DNA from: Croceicoccus sp. Ery15
Lineage (GTDB): Bacteria; Pseudomonadota; Alphaproteobacteria; Sphingomonadales; Sphingomonadaceae
NCBI RefSeq assembly: GCF_020985305.1
Contig: NZ_CP087588.1
Location: 62,001-126,000, forward strand
Length of the DNA stretch: 64,000 nt
Direction of reading: 5' to 3'
This document shows, piece by piece, positions 50,907 through 59,537 of the stretch (position 1 is its first letter; each line of letters opens with the position of its first letter). A program made the position numbers and the translations under genes. The notes beneath the pieces were generated by a model, which was not told the DNA's origin, searched no databases, and saw only the letters and a program-made list of their open reading frames with translations.

Positions 50907-51908
50907 TCAGTCCTCCGCCGCCGGACGGGCCGCGGGGATCGATACGGTGACGGGCTGGCCCTGCCGCAATCCCTGATCGGGATTTTCGACGACGATGCGC
51001 AGGCGATAGACCAGATCGGTGCGCAGATCCTCGGTCTCCACCGACTTGGGCGTGAATTCGGCTCGCGGCGAGATATAGCCGATGGTGCCCTGATAGGTCT
51101 TGGGATTGCCGTCCGCCGTCACCTCGACCTTCATGCCCGGATTGATCCGCGCCATATCGGTCTGCGCGACATAGGCGCGCACCCGCAACGGTCGGTCGAT
51201 GGCAATGGTAAAGGCGTTGAGGCCGGGGGAGACAAGGCTGCCCGGTTCGATCGAGCGCGTGACCACCGTGCCTGCCAGCGGCGCGGTCAACCGCGTGTAA
51301 TCGAGATCGGTGTCGATGGCCGCACGTGATGCCTTCGCCGCTTCAAGCTGGGCGCGGGCAGCGGCAATATCCTCGGCACGCGGGCCTTCCTGTGCCAGCG
51401 ATGCGCCCTGGCTCGCCTCGGCATATTGCGCCTCTGCCGTGCGAAGGGCGGTGACGGTCTTTTCCCATGCGGCGCGGCTGATCGCCCCCGATTCGACCAG
51501 CGGCTTGCGGCGGTCGTAGTCGGCCTGCGCATCATTAAGCGCGGCGCGCGCGGCGGTTTGCTGCGCATTGGCCTGCCGGATTTCCTGCGGACGGCTGCCT
51601 GCCTGCAATTTCGCCAGCTGCGCGCGTGCCTGCGCCAGTTGCGCATCCGCCTGCGCCAGCCGGTCCTGCGCCTGACTGGGGTCGAGCACGGCCAGAAGCG
51701 TGCCCTTTTCGACCCGCTGGCCCTCTTCCACCGGCACTTCGGCCACGCGGCCCGATGCCTGAAACGCCATATCGACCTCTCGGATATCGACATTGCCGTA
51801 AAGGGTGAGGGGGCCACCACCGCCCCTGAACAGGCCGAAGCCCGACGTGGCAAGGGCGATCAGCACCAGCGCGGCGATGGCGATACCGGCAATCAGGCGG
51901 CGGTTCAT
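50907..51908 (-). CDS. HlyD-family periplasmic adaptor (YbhG-like)
   Basis: This 333-residue membrane-fusion protein has an N-terminal anchor helix (residues 6-22) and a lipoyl half motif (GNVDIREVDMAFQASGRVAEV). A long alpha-hairpin of about 120 residues is rich in Ala/Gln/Arg. The second lipoyl half and a beta barrel (TVVTRSIEPGSLVSPGLNAFTI) follow. It links the ABC permeases to the outer-membrane channel. It stops 2 bp before the ATPase gene and begins 1 bp after the TetR stop. Confidence 0.94.
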   Translation of the reverse strand: MNRRLIAGIAIAALVLIALATSGFGLFRGGGGPLTLYGNVDIREVDMAFQASGRVAEVPVEEGQRVEKGTLLAVLDPSQAQDRLAQADAQLAQARAQLAKLQAGSRPQEIRQANAQQTAARAALNDAQADYDRRKPLVESGAISRAAWEKTVTALRTAEAQYAEASQGASLAQEGPRAEDIAAARAQLEAAKASRAAIDTDLDYTRLTAPLAGTVVTRSIEPGSLVSPGLNAFTIAIDRPLRVRAYVAQTDMARINPGMKVEVTADGNPKTYQGTIGYISPRAEFTPKSVETEDLRTDLVYRLRIVVENPDQGLRQGQPVTVSIPAARPAAED

Positions 51909-51909
51909 G

Positions 51910-52533
51910 TCAGTTATGCTCCGGTTGGGCGGAAAGGATGCAACGCGTATTGGCGACGAAGCGTTCGATCAGAATGTCGGCAGTGGCGGGATCGATTTCG
52001 GAAACGTCCATCACGCGGCAGACCGATGCCCGCGCGGTACGCAGCATCAACGCCTGACCCCACAAGGCTACGGCGCAGGTACGCGCGTCGTTTTGCGAGA
52101 AATCGGCACGTGCCCGGCGGATCAGGCCGATAGCCATGCAGAGCAGACGCTCCATCACACCGGTCCAGATACGCTCGAAAGCCTCCGTCGGCTCGTGCTG
52201 TTCGCGTACGATGAAATAGGACCAGTTTTCGGATTTGGGATCGAGCATGATCCGGGCAAAGGTCGACAAAAGCGCGCATAATGTGTCGACGGCCTGTTCG
52301 GGCGATTGGGGGGGATTGGCCTCGATCGCTCTGACCTCGGGCTCGAACCGTTCCGCCACGCAGGAGGCGATATGGTCGGCGCAGGCCAGATACAGCCCTT
52401 CCTTGCCGCCGAAATGATAGGTGATCGACGACATCGCCGTATCCGCCTCTTTCGCGATGGCGCGGGTGGCGGCACCGGCAAAACCCAGCCGCCCGAAATG
52501 GGCGATGGCGATATCGAGCAGAACGTCCTTCAT
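51910..52533 (-). CDS. TetR-family regulator, CecR (YbiH)-like
   Basis: This is a 207-residue repressor heading the efflux operon. The HTH is ATRAIAKEADTAMSSITYHFGGKEGLYLAC (about residues 22-51). The C-terminal domain, with SYFIVREQHEPTEAFERIW, resembles the DUF1956 ligand domain of CecR. The same gene order (cecR-ybhG-ybhF-ybhS-ybhR) occurs in E. coli, where CecR senses cefoperazone/chloramphenicol-related stress and represses the operon. A perfect 12-bp palindrome 20 bp upstream of the ATG is the probable operator. Confidence 0.9.
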   Translation of the reverse strand: MKDVLLDIAIAHFGRLGFAGAATRAIAKEADTAMSSITYHFGGKEGLYLACADHIASCVAERFEPEVRAIEANPPQSPEQAVDTLCALLSTFARIMLDPKSENWSYFIVREQHEPTEAFERIWTGVMERLLCMAIGLIRRARADFSQNDARTCAVALWGQALMLRTARASVCRVMDVSEIDPATADILIERFVANTRCILSAQPEHN

Positions 52534-52552
52534 CGGCGCGACTCGTTAATTC

Positions 52553-52564
52553 GTTCGATCGAAC
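52553..52564. promoter_or_regulatory. Palindrome upstream of the efflux operon, candidate TetR operator
   Basis: GTTCGATCGAAC is a perfect 12-bp palindrome, 19 bp upstream of the regulator ATG. The flanks add partial symmetry (TT..AA). The position overlaps where an operon promoter would be, consistent with autorepression. Confidence 0.6.
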
Positions 52565-52706
52565 AAGTAAAGGGCGGCAAAGCCGCGCGGCCACGAATCG
52601 CTGCGCGGCAGGGCAGGCCCGTCCCCGGCATAGTGAACAAATATGTCAGTAATTTGGGGTGATGGTTTTTCCGCCTGTGCGCCCTGTCGGCGCGGCGGAA
52701 GAAGTT

Positions 52707-52783
52707 TGGTCGGGACGAGAGGATTCGAACCTCCGACCCCCACACCCCCAGTGTGATGCGCTACCAGGCTGCGCTACGTCCCG
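52707..52783 (-). tRNA. tRNA-Pro (anticodon GGG)
   Basis: This is a 77-nt tRNA with an encoded CCA. The acceptor CGGGACG pairs with CGTCCCG, the discriminator is A, and the D arm is GCGC/GCGC. The anticodon stem TCACA/TGTGG encloses CTGGGGG, giving GGG, which reads CCC (and CCT). The T arm has GGTTCGAATCC. Confidence 0.97.
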
Positions 52784-52997
52784 ACCGGAGAGCGGCCCTA
52801 TAGTCGGGCATTTCGGCAAGCGCAAGGCCAGTTACGACCAGGCCGCTGCTGTTTTTCCCAAAGTGCCCACAAGCCGCGCTGCACCGCATGTTTGCCACCT
52901 GTGCGCAATGCTGCTAACCGCCCCTGCCATCATTGGCGTGCGGGGCCACACGGCCCTGTGCGCGATTCCCTTTTGCGAAAGCATCGGTTCTTTTTTC

Positions 52998-53330
52998 ATG
53001 ACCAGCACTCTTCTGTTTCTTGCCGCCGCACCCGCCAACGCAGGCCCGCCCGTTTGGACCAATTTCGTCCTGCTGGGCGGCATGGCACTGATCTTCTGGT
53101 TCCTGATCCTTGGCCCGCAGCGCAAGCGGATGAAGGAACATCAGGCCAAGGTCGCGGGCCTTAAAAAGGGTGACCGCGTCGTCACCGCGGGCGGCATCAT
53201 CGGTAAGGTGGTGAAGCTGGACGACGATTACGTCGATCTGGAACTGGCACAGGGCGTGCGGGTCAAGGCCGTGCGCAACACCATCGGCGACGTGATTCCC
53301 GCAGGCAGCGCCACGCCCGCGAACGACTGA
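52998..53330 (+). CDS. yajC: Preprotein translocase subunit YajC
   Basis: This is a 110-residue single-span inner-membrane protein that joins SecDF. The helix is at about residues 21-40 ([19 protein letters not shown]), followed by the invariant RKRMKEHQ and [17 protein letters not shown]. The short hydrophobic start is atypically leader-like. No Shine-Dalgarno is obvious before ATG 52998. secD follows by 10 bp, giving the normal yajC-secD-secF order. Confidence 0.96.
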   Translation: MTSTLLFLAAAPANAGPPVWTNFVLLGGMALIFWFLILGPQRKRMKEHQAKVAGLKKGDRVVTAGGIIGKVVKLDDDYVDLELAQGVRVKAVRNTIGDVIPAGSATPAND

Positions 53331-53340
53331 GGCCGCTTCG

Positions 53341-54933
53341 ATGCTCGACTTTCCCGTGTGGAAGCGCGTCTGGCTGTGGGGCATCACCCTGCTGGGCGCG
53401 CTTTTGGCCGTTCCCTCGATCGTGATGCTGGCGGGCGGTGCATGGCCGTCCGGTCTGCCCGATCCCGAAATCAATCTCGGCCTCGACCTTGCCGGTGGCA
53501 GCCATATCCTGCTTGAGGCAGAGACCGACGAGGTTCTGGGCCTGCGCCTGACTTCCATGGAAGAGGAAGTGCGCAATGCCATGGGCAAGGCGGGCATCGG
53601 CATCGGCGATATCAGCCGCGAGAACGGCCGCCTGACCTTTATGCTGGAAGAGGCAAGCGACGTCGACGCGGCGCGTGAACAGCTTCTTCCCATGATCGAA
53701 GGCGTCGGCCTGACGGGGCAACGCGATTGGGACCTGTCGGTGATGGACGGGCAGCGCATGGTGCTGACCCCGACCGGCGCGGGGCTGACGCAGGCCGTCG
53801 AGAACGCGATGGATACCGCGACCGACGTGGTCCGCCGCCGCATCGATGAGCTGGGCACGCGCGAACCGACGATCATCCGGCAGGGCGACAACCGCATCGT
53901 GGTGCAGGTACCCGGCCTGCAGGACCCCGAAGCGCTGAAGGAATTGCTGGGCCAGACGGCGAAGCTGGAATTCAAGCTGGTCGATACATCGGCCCTGCCC
54001 GACCAGATCGCGCAGGGCATTGCCCCTCCGGGCAGCCAGATCCTGCCCTTCGCGCCCGATGCGAACCAGCAGGGCGTGATCGCCGTGCGCCGCCTTGGCG
54101 GGATTCAGGGCGACCAGCTGACCAATGCGCAGCAGGGCTATGACCAGAACGGCGCGCCGGTGGTCAGCATCACATTCAATCAGGAAGGCGGTCGCCGTTT
54201 CGCGCAATTGACGACGCAGAACGTCAACCGCCCCTTTGCGATCATCCTCGACGGCGAAGTGCTGTCGGCGCCCAATATCAACGAACCGATTCTGGGCGGT
54301 CAGGCGCAGATTTCGGGCGGTTTCAGCGTCGACAGCGCGAACAACCTCGCCATTTCGCTGCGTTCGGGCGCGCTACCTGTCGATCTGGCGGTGGTGGAAG
54401 AGCGCACCGTCGGCCCCGACCTTGGCGCCGATTCGATCGAACGCGGCGTGCTTGCGCTGATCATCGGCGGCGTCGCGGTGCTGGTGTTCATGGTCGCCAC
54501 CTATGGCCGCTTTGGCCTCTATGCCAATGGCGCGCTGGTGCTGAACGTATTGCTGATCCTTGGCATCATGGCGCTGCTGGGATCGACCCTGACGCTGCCG
54601 GGTATTGCCGGTTTCGTGCTGACCATCGGTACGGCGGTCGACGCCAATGTGCTGATCAACGAACGCATCCGCGAGGAACGCCGACGCGGCCGCCGCGTGG
54701 TGCAAGCGGTCGAGGTCGGCTATCGCGAGGCGCAGCGCGCCATTTTCGACGCCAATATCACCAATGTCATCGCGGGCGTGCTGCTTTTCCTGTTCGGATC
54801 GGGCCCGATCCGCGGCTTTGCCATCGTTCTGATCATCGGCATCGTCACCTCGGTCTTTACCGCGGTTGTGCTGACGCGCATGTGGGTCGCAGGCTATCTG
54901 CGCCGCAAGCGCCCCGCCGATCTGCATATTTAA
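53341..54933 (+). CDS. secD: Protein translocase subunit SecD
   Basis: This is a 530-residue RND-superfamily protein that uses the proton gradient to complete protein export. Domain D1 starts LGLDLAGGSHILLE. The P1 periplasmic head covers about residues 60-300 and includes RRRIDELGTREPTI. Six helices cover 350-520, with ERTVGPDLGADSIERG and VDANVLINERIREE. The key aspartate in the motif DANV is present. Start ATG 53341. Confidence 0.97.
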   Translation: MLDFPVWKRVWLWGITLLGALLAVPSIVMLAGGAWPSGLPDPEINLGLDLAGGSHILLEAETDEVLGLRLTSMEEEVRNAMGKAGIGIGDISRENGRLTFMLEEASDVDAAREQLLPMIEGVGLTGQRDWDLSVMDGQRMVLTPTGAGLTQAVENAMDTATDVVRRRIDELGTREPTIIRQGDNRIVVQVPGLQDPEALKELLGQTAKLEFKLVDTSALPDQIAQGIAPPGSQILPFAPDANQQGVIAVRRLGGIQGDQLTNAQQGYDQNGAPVVSITFNQEGGRRFAQLTTQNVNRPFAIILDGEVLSAPNINEPILGGQAQISGGFSVDSANNLAISLRSGALPVDLAVVEERTVGPDLGADSIERGVLALIIGGVAVLVFMVATYGRFGLYANGALVLNVLLILGIMALLGSTLTLPGIAGFVLTIGTAVDANVLINERIREERRRGRRVVQAVEVGYREAQRAIFDANITNVIAGVLLFLFGSGPIRGFAIVLIIGIVTSVFTAVVLTRMWVAGYLRRKRPADLHI

Positions 54934-54946
54934 GGGAGGGGCAGAT

Positions 54947-55975
54947 ATGAAACTCCTAAAGCTCGTTCCTGACACGACGAACATCCACTTTCTAAAGTGG
55001 CGCGTGCCGTTCTATATCGTCTCCATCCTGCTGATCGTGGCCAGCTGGGGCCTTGTGGCGACGCAGGGCCTGAACCTTGGCGTCGACTTCGTCGGTGGCC
55101 AGATGATCCGCGCCACCTTCACGCAGGATGCCGAAGCGCCCGTGGCCGAATTGCGGCGCGAAATCGGCGCTCTCGGCTATGGCGAGCCGGTGATCCAGCG
55201 TTTCGGCCAGCCGAACGAAGTATCGATCCGCATGCGCCTACCTGAAGCGAATGGGCCTGAAGCAAAGGGGCCTGAGGCGAAGGGATCAGAAGGCGGTCAG
55301 GCATCGGAAGCGAAAGATCTGGCCGACCGGATGACGGTCGCCATCACCGGCGATATGCAGGCCAATCACCCTGGCGTGCGCATCGACGGCGTCGATTCGG
55401 TGTCGGGCAAGGTTTCGGGCGAATTGTTCGAAACCGGCATGTACGCCCTGCTGGGGGCGATGGTGATGATCTCGATCTATATCTGGATCCGCTTCGAATG
55501 GCAGTTTGGCGTGGGCGCGATGTTTGCCCTGTTGCATGACGTTTCGCTGACGCTGGGCATGTTCGCGGTGACGGGTATGGAATTCGACCTGAATATCGTG
55601 GCCGCCATTCTGGCCATCATCGGCTATTCGCTGAACGATACGATTGTCGTCTATGACCGCATCCGCGAAAACCTGAAGAAATATCGCAAGATGCCGATGA
55701 CCGAATTGCTCGACCTGTCGGTGAACGAGACTTTGTCGCGAACGGTCGTCACCTCGCTCACCACGCTGGCCGTGCTGCTGGTGCTGATGTTCGTGGGTCC
55801 GGCGATGACTTTCGGTTTCGCGGCCGCGATCGCATTCGGCATTTTCGTCGGTACCTACAGCTCGATCTATATGGCGGCGCCGATCCTGATCTGGCTGCGG
55901 GTCAAATCCGACAGCTTCGTCCCTCGCGAGAGCGAGGCGGACAAGCAGGAAAGGCTGGCCCGCGGCGAGGTCTGA
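54947..55975 (+). CDS. secF: Protein translocase subunit SecF
   Basis: This is a 342-residue SecD partner with six helices. GLNLGVDFVGGQMIRA and SLNDTIVVYDRIREN are family hallmarks, the latter with the conserved aspartate. Residues 99-124 form a hydrophilic insert within the periplasmic head, built from three copies of a GPEAK/N-type pentapeptide, a lineage-specific expansion. GGGAGGGG precedes ATG 54947. The gene ends the yajC-secD-secF operon before a strong terminator. Confidence 0.97.
   Translation: MKLLKLVPDTTNIHFLKWRVPFYIVSILLIVASWGLVATQGLNLGVDFVGGQMIRATFTQDAEAPVAELRREIGALGYGEPVIQRFGQPNEVSIRMRLPEANGPEAKGPEAKGSEGGQASEAKDLADRMTVAITGDMQANHPGVRIDGVDSVSGKVSGELFETGMYALLGAMVMISIYIWIRFEWQFGVGAMFALLHDVSLTLGMFAVTGMEFDLNIVAAILAIIGYSLNDTIVVYDRIRENLKKYRKMPMTELLDLSVNETLSRTVVTSLTTLAVLLVLMFVGPAMTFGFAAAIAFGIFVGTYSSIYMAAPILIWLRVKSDSFVPRESEADKQERLARGEV
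55241..55285 (+). repeat. Three 15-bp tandem repeats in secF
   Basis: CCTGAAGCGAATGGG, CCTGAAGCAAAGGGG and CCTGAGGCGAAGGGA lie end to end in frame. They encode PEANG, PEAKG and PEAKG in the periplasmic head of SecF. Copy-number change would preserve the reading frame. Confidence 0.85.
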
Positions 55976-56323
55976 GGACGAAAATCCACCCGAATCGACG
56001 ACAAGCCACGAACGCACGGCAACCCTTTACGGGCTGCCGTGCGTTTTGCTTTGGCCTGACGCGGCGCGACGGTGGGACTAATCCAAACGGATTATGGCGG
56101 AATCAGGGCAATTCGTCGCGTTGCAACTTGCCGTGGCGAGGCGGTTAACCCTTGTAACGCACGGTATCGCGCGGTTTTGGTGCCCCGATCGCGTTCGGGA
56201 ACGAACCCGCACTATGGGTGTATCAGCGATACAATCGACGAAAATCCGTCACGCCGCCGTTTGTATCCACAACGAAAGTTCTTCGTTTTGCTGATCCCTG
56301 TCCGTGCCGATTTTGATTCCTGG
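55976..56323. other. Intergenic region between secF and the GT2 gene
   Basis: These 348 bp hold the secF terminator at 56012-56052 and a perfect inverted repeat TAATCC-AAAC-GGATTA at 56079-56094. An open frame in phase with the GT2 gene extends back to 56072, but the residues encoded before 56288 look non-coding (basic, cysteine-containing, no helix). TTG 56288 is a possible alternative start for GT2. A promoter for GT2 probably lies in 56095-56280. Confidence 0.55.
56012..56052 (+). terminator. Intrinsic terminator of the yajC-secD-secF operon
   Basis: ACGCACGGCA (56012-56021) pairs with TGCCGTGCGT (56035-56044). An inner CCC/GGG extends the stem beyond one A/C mismatch, leaving loop TTTAC. 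TTTGCTTT follows directly. This is the clearest rho-independent terminator in the window, 36 bp past the secF stop. Confidence 0.9.
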
Positions 56324-58267
56324 ATGCTGTTCCTGGGTCTGCTTACCTTTCTGATTGCGATCTGGTCCGCGTGGCGGCGCGACGCTGATGGCGCGCCCGA
56401 AACATTGGGCGGCTGGATCAATCTGAAGGGTAATCAGCGCATCGGTGGCTATCTTCCGCGCAATATCGCTGAACTGTCGGCACTGACCGCGTTCGCCTAT
56501 GTGGTCGCAGGGGCAGTTATGGGGCAGTTCTATACGCTGCTGATCCCGCTAGGCGCGTTCCTGCTGGCGCTGTCGCTGCGCCAGACGATGGGCTGGCGGC
56601 TCAGCCTGCCGGGCATGGCATGGTTGAGTGTCGAGGCGCTGGCGCTCGCTGTCAGCTGGTGGTGGCTGTGCCTGCTCGTGAACGAAGCGCCGCTTCCCCT
56701 GTGGAACGAAGCGGCGCTGTATATCGCGATCACCGTGGCGCTGGCGCTGGGCTATCTCGGCTGGATCGAACGGATCGCGCGCGAGGCTTCGCTGACCCAC
56801 AGTCATTGGCGTCTGCCCAATCGCGCACCGCGTGACGGGGAGCGTCCGGCCCGACACTGGGCGGGTGCCCGCGCCCTGTCCGCCAGCGATCCGTTCGAAC
56901 CGCGCGTATCGGTGCATCTGCCCTGCTACGCCGAACCGCCGCAGGTGGTGAAGGAGACGATGAACCGGCTTGCCGCGCAGGAATACACCAATTTCGAAGT
57001 CATCGTCATCGATAACAACACCAAGGACGAGGCGCTGTGGCGTCCGCTGGAATCCCACGCCGCGCTGCTGAACCAGCGCCTTGGGCGCGAGGTGTTCCGC
57101 TTCTTTCACGTCAATCCGCTGCCGGGCGCCAAGGCCGGTGCGCTGAACTGGGTGCTGGACGGGCGGATGGACCCGTCGGCCGAAATCGTGTCGGTCATCG
57201 ATGCCGATTATCTGGCCGAACCCGATTTCCTGTCGCGCCTCGTGCCGTTTTTCCGCGACCGGTCGGTCGGCTATCTTCAGACGCCGCACGATTACCGCGA
57301 TTACGAGAACAGCCCCTATCTGACCGGCTGTCACTGGGAATATATGCCCAACAACAAGGTCGATATGTGCGGCGTGTCGGAATATGGCGGCGCGTTCACG
57401 ATCGGCACCATGTGCCTGCTGCGCGCCGATGCGCTGCGCCGCGTGGGCGGCTGGGCCGAATGGTGTCTGACCGAGGATTCGGAAGTTTCCGTGCGGCTGC
57501 GCGCGGCAGGCTATCGCGGCATGTATCTGGGCGAGACCTTCGGCCGCGGCCTGATCCCCGACAGTTTCGAGGATTACAAGAAGCAGCGCTTCCGCTGGAC
57601 CGCGGGGCCGGTGCAGCAATTGCGCCGCCACTGGAAACTGTTCCTGCCCGATCCCTATGCGCCGCCGATGCCGGGCTGGACCAAGCTGCTGGAAATCCTG
57701 CGCTGCTCGGCACCCTTGCAGACGCTGGCGGGTATCGTGCTGGGACTAATCGGCATTACCGCCATCGCCATCGCCGTGCTGGCAGGCGCGATGGATGCGG
57801 TGGTGCTGGCCCCGATTACATGGCCGATGATCACGCTGGGTCTGGGCACGGGCCTGGTACGCAACTGGCACCGCTATCGCCTGACCGGATGCCACCGCAT
57901 TGCCGACATGATCAGGGGAGAGATCGCGCGCGCATCGCTGACCTATATCGTGCTGGTATCGGGCGTCGCGGGCCTGTCGAAAAAGCCGCACGCATGGCGC
58001 CGCACGCCCAAGTTCGGCGCGAATGGCGGCGTTGCATCGGCGCTGGCCTGCACCGTGCCGGAGATATTGCTGGCGGCGGTCACGCTGGGAATCGCCGCAT
58101 TCATGCTGGCCAATATGGCCGTGCTGGGCACCGGTTTCGCCCTGCTGATCGGCATGATCTATGGCTTCCTTGGCCTGCGCTTTCTGGCAGCCCCCTATAT
58201 GGCGCTGCTGGCCCTGAAAAAGCCCGCCACCGCCGCCGAGACATCGGGCAGCGGGCAACTCGCCTAA
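56324..58267 (+). CDS. Membrane GT2 glycosyltransferase (cellulose synthase-like)
   Basis: This is a 647-residue processive-type glycosyltransferase. Four or so N-terminal helices precede the catalytic domain. Substrate aspartates lie in VIVIDNNTKDE (about residue 230) and VIDADY (about 293), the catalytic base is in CLTEDSE (about 382), and the QxxRW-type motif is QRFRW (about 421). Five further helices close the protein. It would polymerise sugar from a nucleotide donor across the inner membrane. The product (beta-glucan or another exopolysaccharide) is unknown, and no BcsB/Z partners are adjacent. The start is uncertain; ATG 56324 is conservative and TTG 56288 is an alternative. Its stop overlaps the XRE gene by 4 bp. 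Confidence 0.88.
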   Translation: MLFLGLLTFLIAIWSAWRRDADGAPETLGGWINLKGNQRIGGYLPRNIAELSALTAFAYVVAGAVMGQFYTLLIPLGAFLLALSLRQTMGWRLSLPGMAWLSVEALALAVSWWWLCLLVNEAPLPLWNEAALYIAITVALALGYLGWIERIAREASLTHSHWRLPNRAPRDGERPARHWAGARALSASDPFEPRVSVHLPCYAEPPQVVKETMNRLAAQEYTNFEVIVIDNNTKDEALWRPLESHAALLNQRLGREVFRFFHVNPLPGAKAGALNWVLDGRMDPSAEIVSVIDADYLAEPDFLSRLVPFFRDRSVGYLQTPHDYRDYENSPYLTGCHWEYMPNNKVDMCGVSEYGGAFTIGTMCLLRADALRRVGGWAEWCLTEDSEVSVRLRAAGYRGMYLGETFGRGLIPDSFEDYKKQRFRWTAGPVQQLRRHWKLFLPDPYAPPMPGWTKLLEILRCSAPLQTLAGIVLGLIGITAIAIAVLAGAMDAVVLAPITWPMITLGLGTGLVRNWHRYRLTGCHRIADMIRGEIARASLTYIVLVSGVAGLSKKPHAWRRTPKFGANGGVASALACTVPEILLAAVTLGIAAFMLANMAVLGTGFALLIGMIYGFLGLRFLAAPYMALLALKKPATAAETSGSGQLA

Positions 58268-58863
58268 AGCGCGCGTACCAGCAGGGCCGCCAGTGCGATC
58301 CACGGCGAACCCTGCACGACGATCTGGCGCTGACCCGCTCCGGGCGGAAGCAGCGCCAGATGATCGTCGGAGAAATCGATAAGACGGCCAAAGGCAAAGC
58401 GCCCGCCCGGGCGCGGGACCAGCACGTCGCGGTTGATCGCGCGCGGCCGGTCTTCGGGGGCAAGATCGCGCAGCCACAGCCGGTCGCCCGCCCGGTATTC
58501 GCCGACCGCGCTGTCCACTTCCAGCACATGGACATTGCCTTCGCCCAGCATGGCCAGAGGCTCCACCGCCTCGCGCGGGGAGGGGAGCGGTTCTGCCCCG
58601 TCCGCCGTCAGCCGCGCGACCACCATGGCGGCATCGCGCCGCTCGCTGACCAGCAGCAGTTCGGGGGCGACATCCAGCGCCGCCGCGATCCGGTTCAGCC
58701 AGTCGATCGATAAGGTGCGCATCCCCGTTTCCAGCCGCCCCACGGTTTGCGGCGTGGTGGGCGGGGTGCAGGCGGCGGCCAGATCGGCGAGCGTTAGCCC
58801 CTTGTCCTTGCGGATTGTGCGAATGCGGTTAATCACGGCGCGGTTCCTTTCGGGAAAATGCAT
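58264..58863 (-). CDS. XRE-family regulator with S24-like C-terminal domain
   Basis: This is a 199-residue protein. The HTH is at about residues 8-60 (NRIRTIRKDKGLTLADLAAAC ... TVGRLETGMRTLS). The C-terminal part has GEYRAGDRLWLRDLAPEDRP and INRDVLV, like the beta-rich domain of S24/LexA-type repressors. I do not see the Ser-Lys catalytic pair in recognisable context, so autocleavage is unlikely. ATG 58863 is chosen; an open frame runs to 58896. It is divergent from DUF6456 (77-bp gap) and convergent with GT2. Confidence 0.8.
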   Translation of the reverse strand: MHFPERNRAVINRIRTIRKDKGLTLADLAAACTPPTTPQTVGRLETGMRTLSIDWLNRIAAALDVAPELLLVSERRDAAMVVARLTADGAEPLPSPREAVEPLAMLGEGNVHVLEVDSAVGEYRAGDRLWLRDLAPEDRPRAINRDVLVPRPGGRFAFGRLIDFSDDHLALLPPGAGQRQIVVQGSPWIALAALLVRAL

Positions 58864-58940
58864 GAACCGGATGGGTTTTATTTTCCTACAACACAAGCCT
58901 GCCGCAAGTCCCCTGCCAGTCTTATCAAGGGGAAACGACC

Positions 58941-59453
58941 ATGACCGACGATCTGCATCAGGGCCCGGGCGAATATGTCACGCGCGAATTGACGAGCGAA
59001 GGACCGCGCCGGATATCGCAATCCTATCGTGGCGGCGCATCCAGACGTGCCCGTGCGGTTACCGTGAACCTTAGGGAATCGCCGCTCGGCTGGCTGTATG
59101 CCCATGGCCATCTGACCGAGCCGCAATATGAGGCGGGCGAGCGGTTGCGCGCCGACTGGGAACGCGCGCAGCTTGCCCCGTCGATCACCATGCGCTGGGA
59201 CGTGGTGCGGGTCAGCGGGACCAATCCCGATCGCGGGCTGGACCCGTCGGAACGGCAGATCGCGGCCAAGGCGCGTTTCGACAAGGCCGTCGCTGCGGCG
59301 GGGCCGGGCCTGAACGATATCCTGTGGCGCGTGGTCTGCGCGGGCGAGACAGTGGGCATTGCGGAAAAGGCGATGGGCTGGCCGGCCCGCAGCGGCAAGC
59401 TGGTGCTGAGCCTTGCGCTGGACCGCGTGGCCGGATTTTACCGGATCGGTTGA
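58941..59453 (+). CDS. DUF6456-type protein
   Basis: This 170-residue basic-then-helical protein is typical of alphaproteobacteria. The conserved core includes ESPLGWLYAHGHLTEPQYEAGERLRADWERAQLAPSITMRWD, and later NDILWRVVCAGETVGIAEKAMGWPARSGKLVLSLALDRVAGFY. The latter looks like a sigma-70-region-4-like or HTH fold, suggesting DNA binding. An AAGGGGA ribosome-binding site precedes ATG 58941. The XRE gene is divergent from it, so the two may share control. Function is unknown. Confidence 0.8.
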   Translation: MTDDLHQGPGEYVTRELTSEGPRRISQSYRGGASRRARAVTVNLRESPLGWLYAHGHLTEPQYEAGERLRADWERAQLAPSITMRWDVVRVSGTNPDRGLDPSERQIAAKARFDKAVAAAGPGLNDILWRVVCAGETVGIAEKAMGWPARSGKLVLSLALDRVAGFYRIG

Positions 59454-59537
59454 CGCCCGATCCAACCGGCTTGATCTTACGAGCCTCGCATGCAAGCTTC
59501 GGTTTCAGTTGAAACCGCCCAAAAGCGAGTCCTCTCC

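Noticed and set aside
52664..52700. Stem TTCCGCC/GGCGGAA after tRNA-Pro considered as terminator
   Set aside because: The T-rich side lies before the stem for the tRNA direction and is followed by A residues, so it does not fit an intrinsic terminator.
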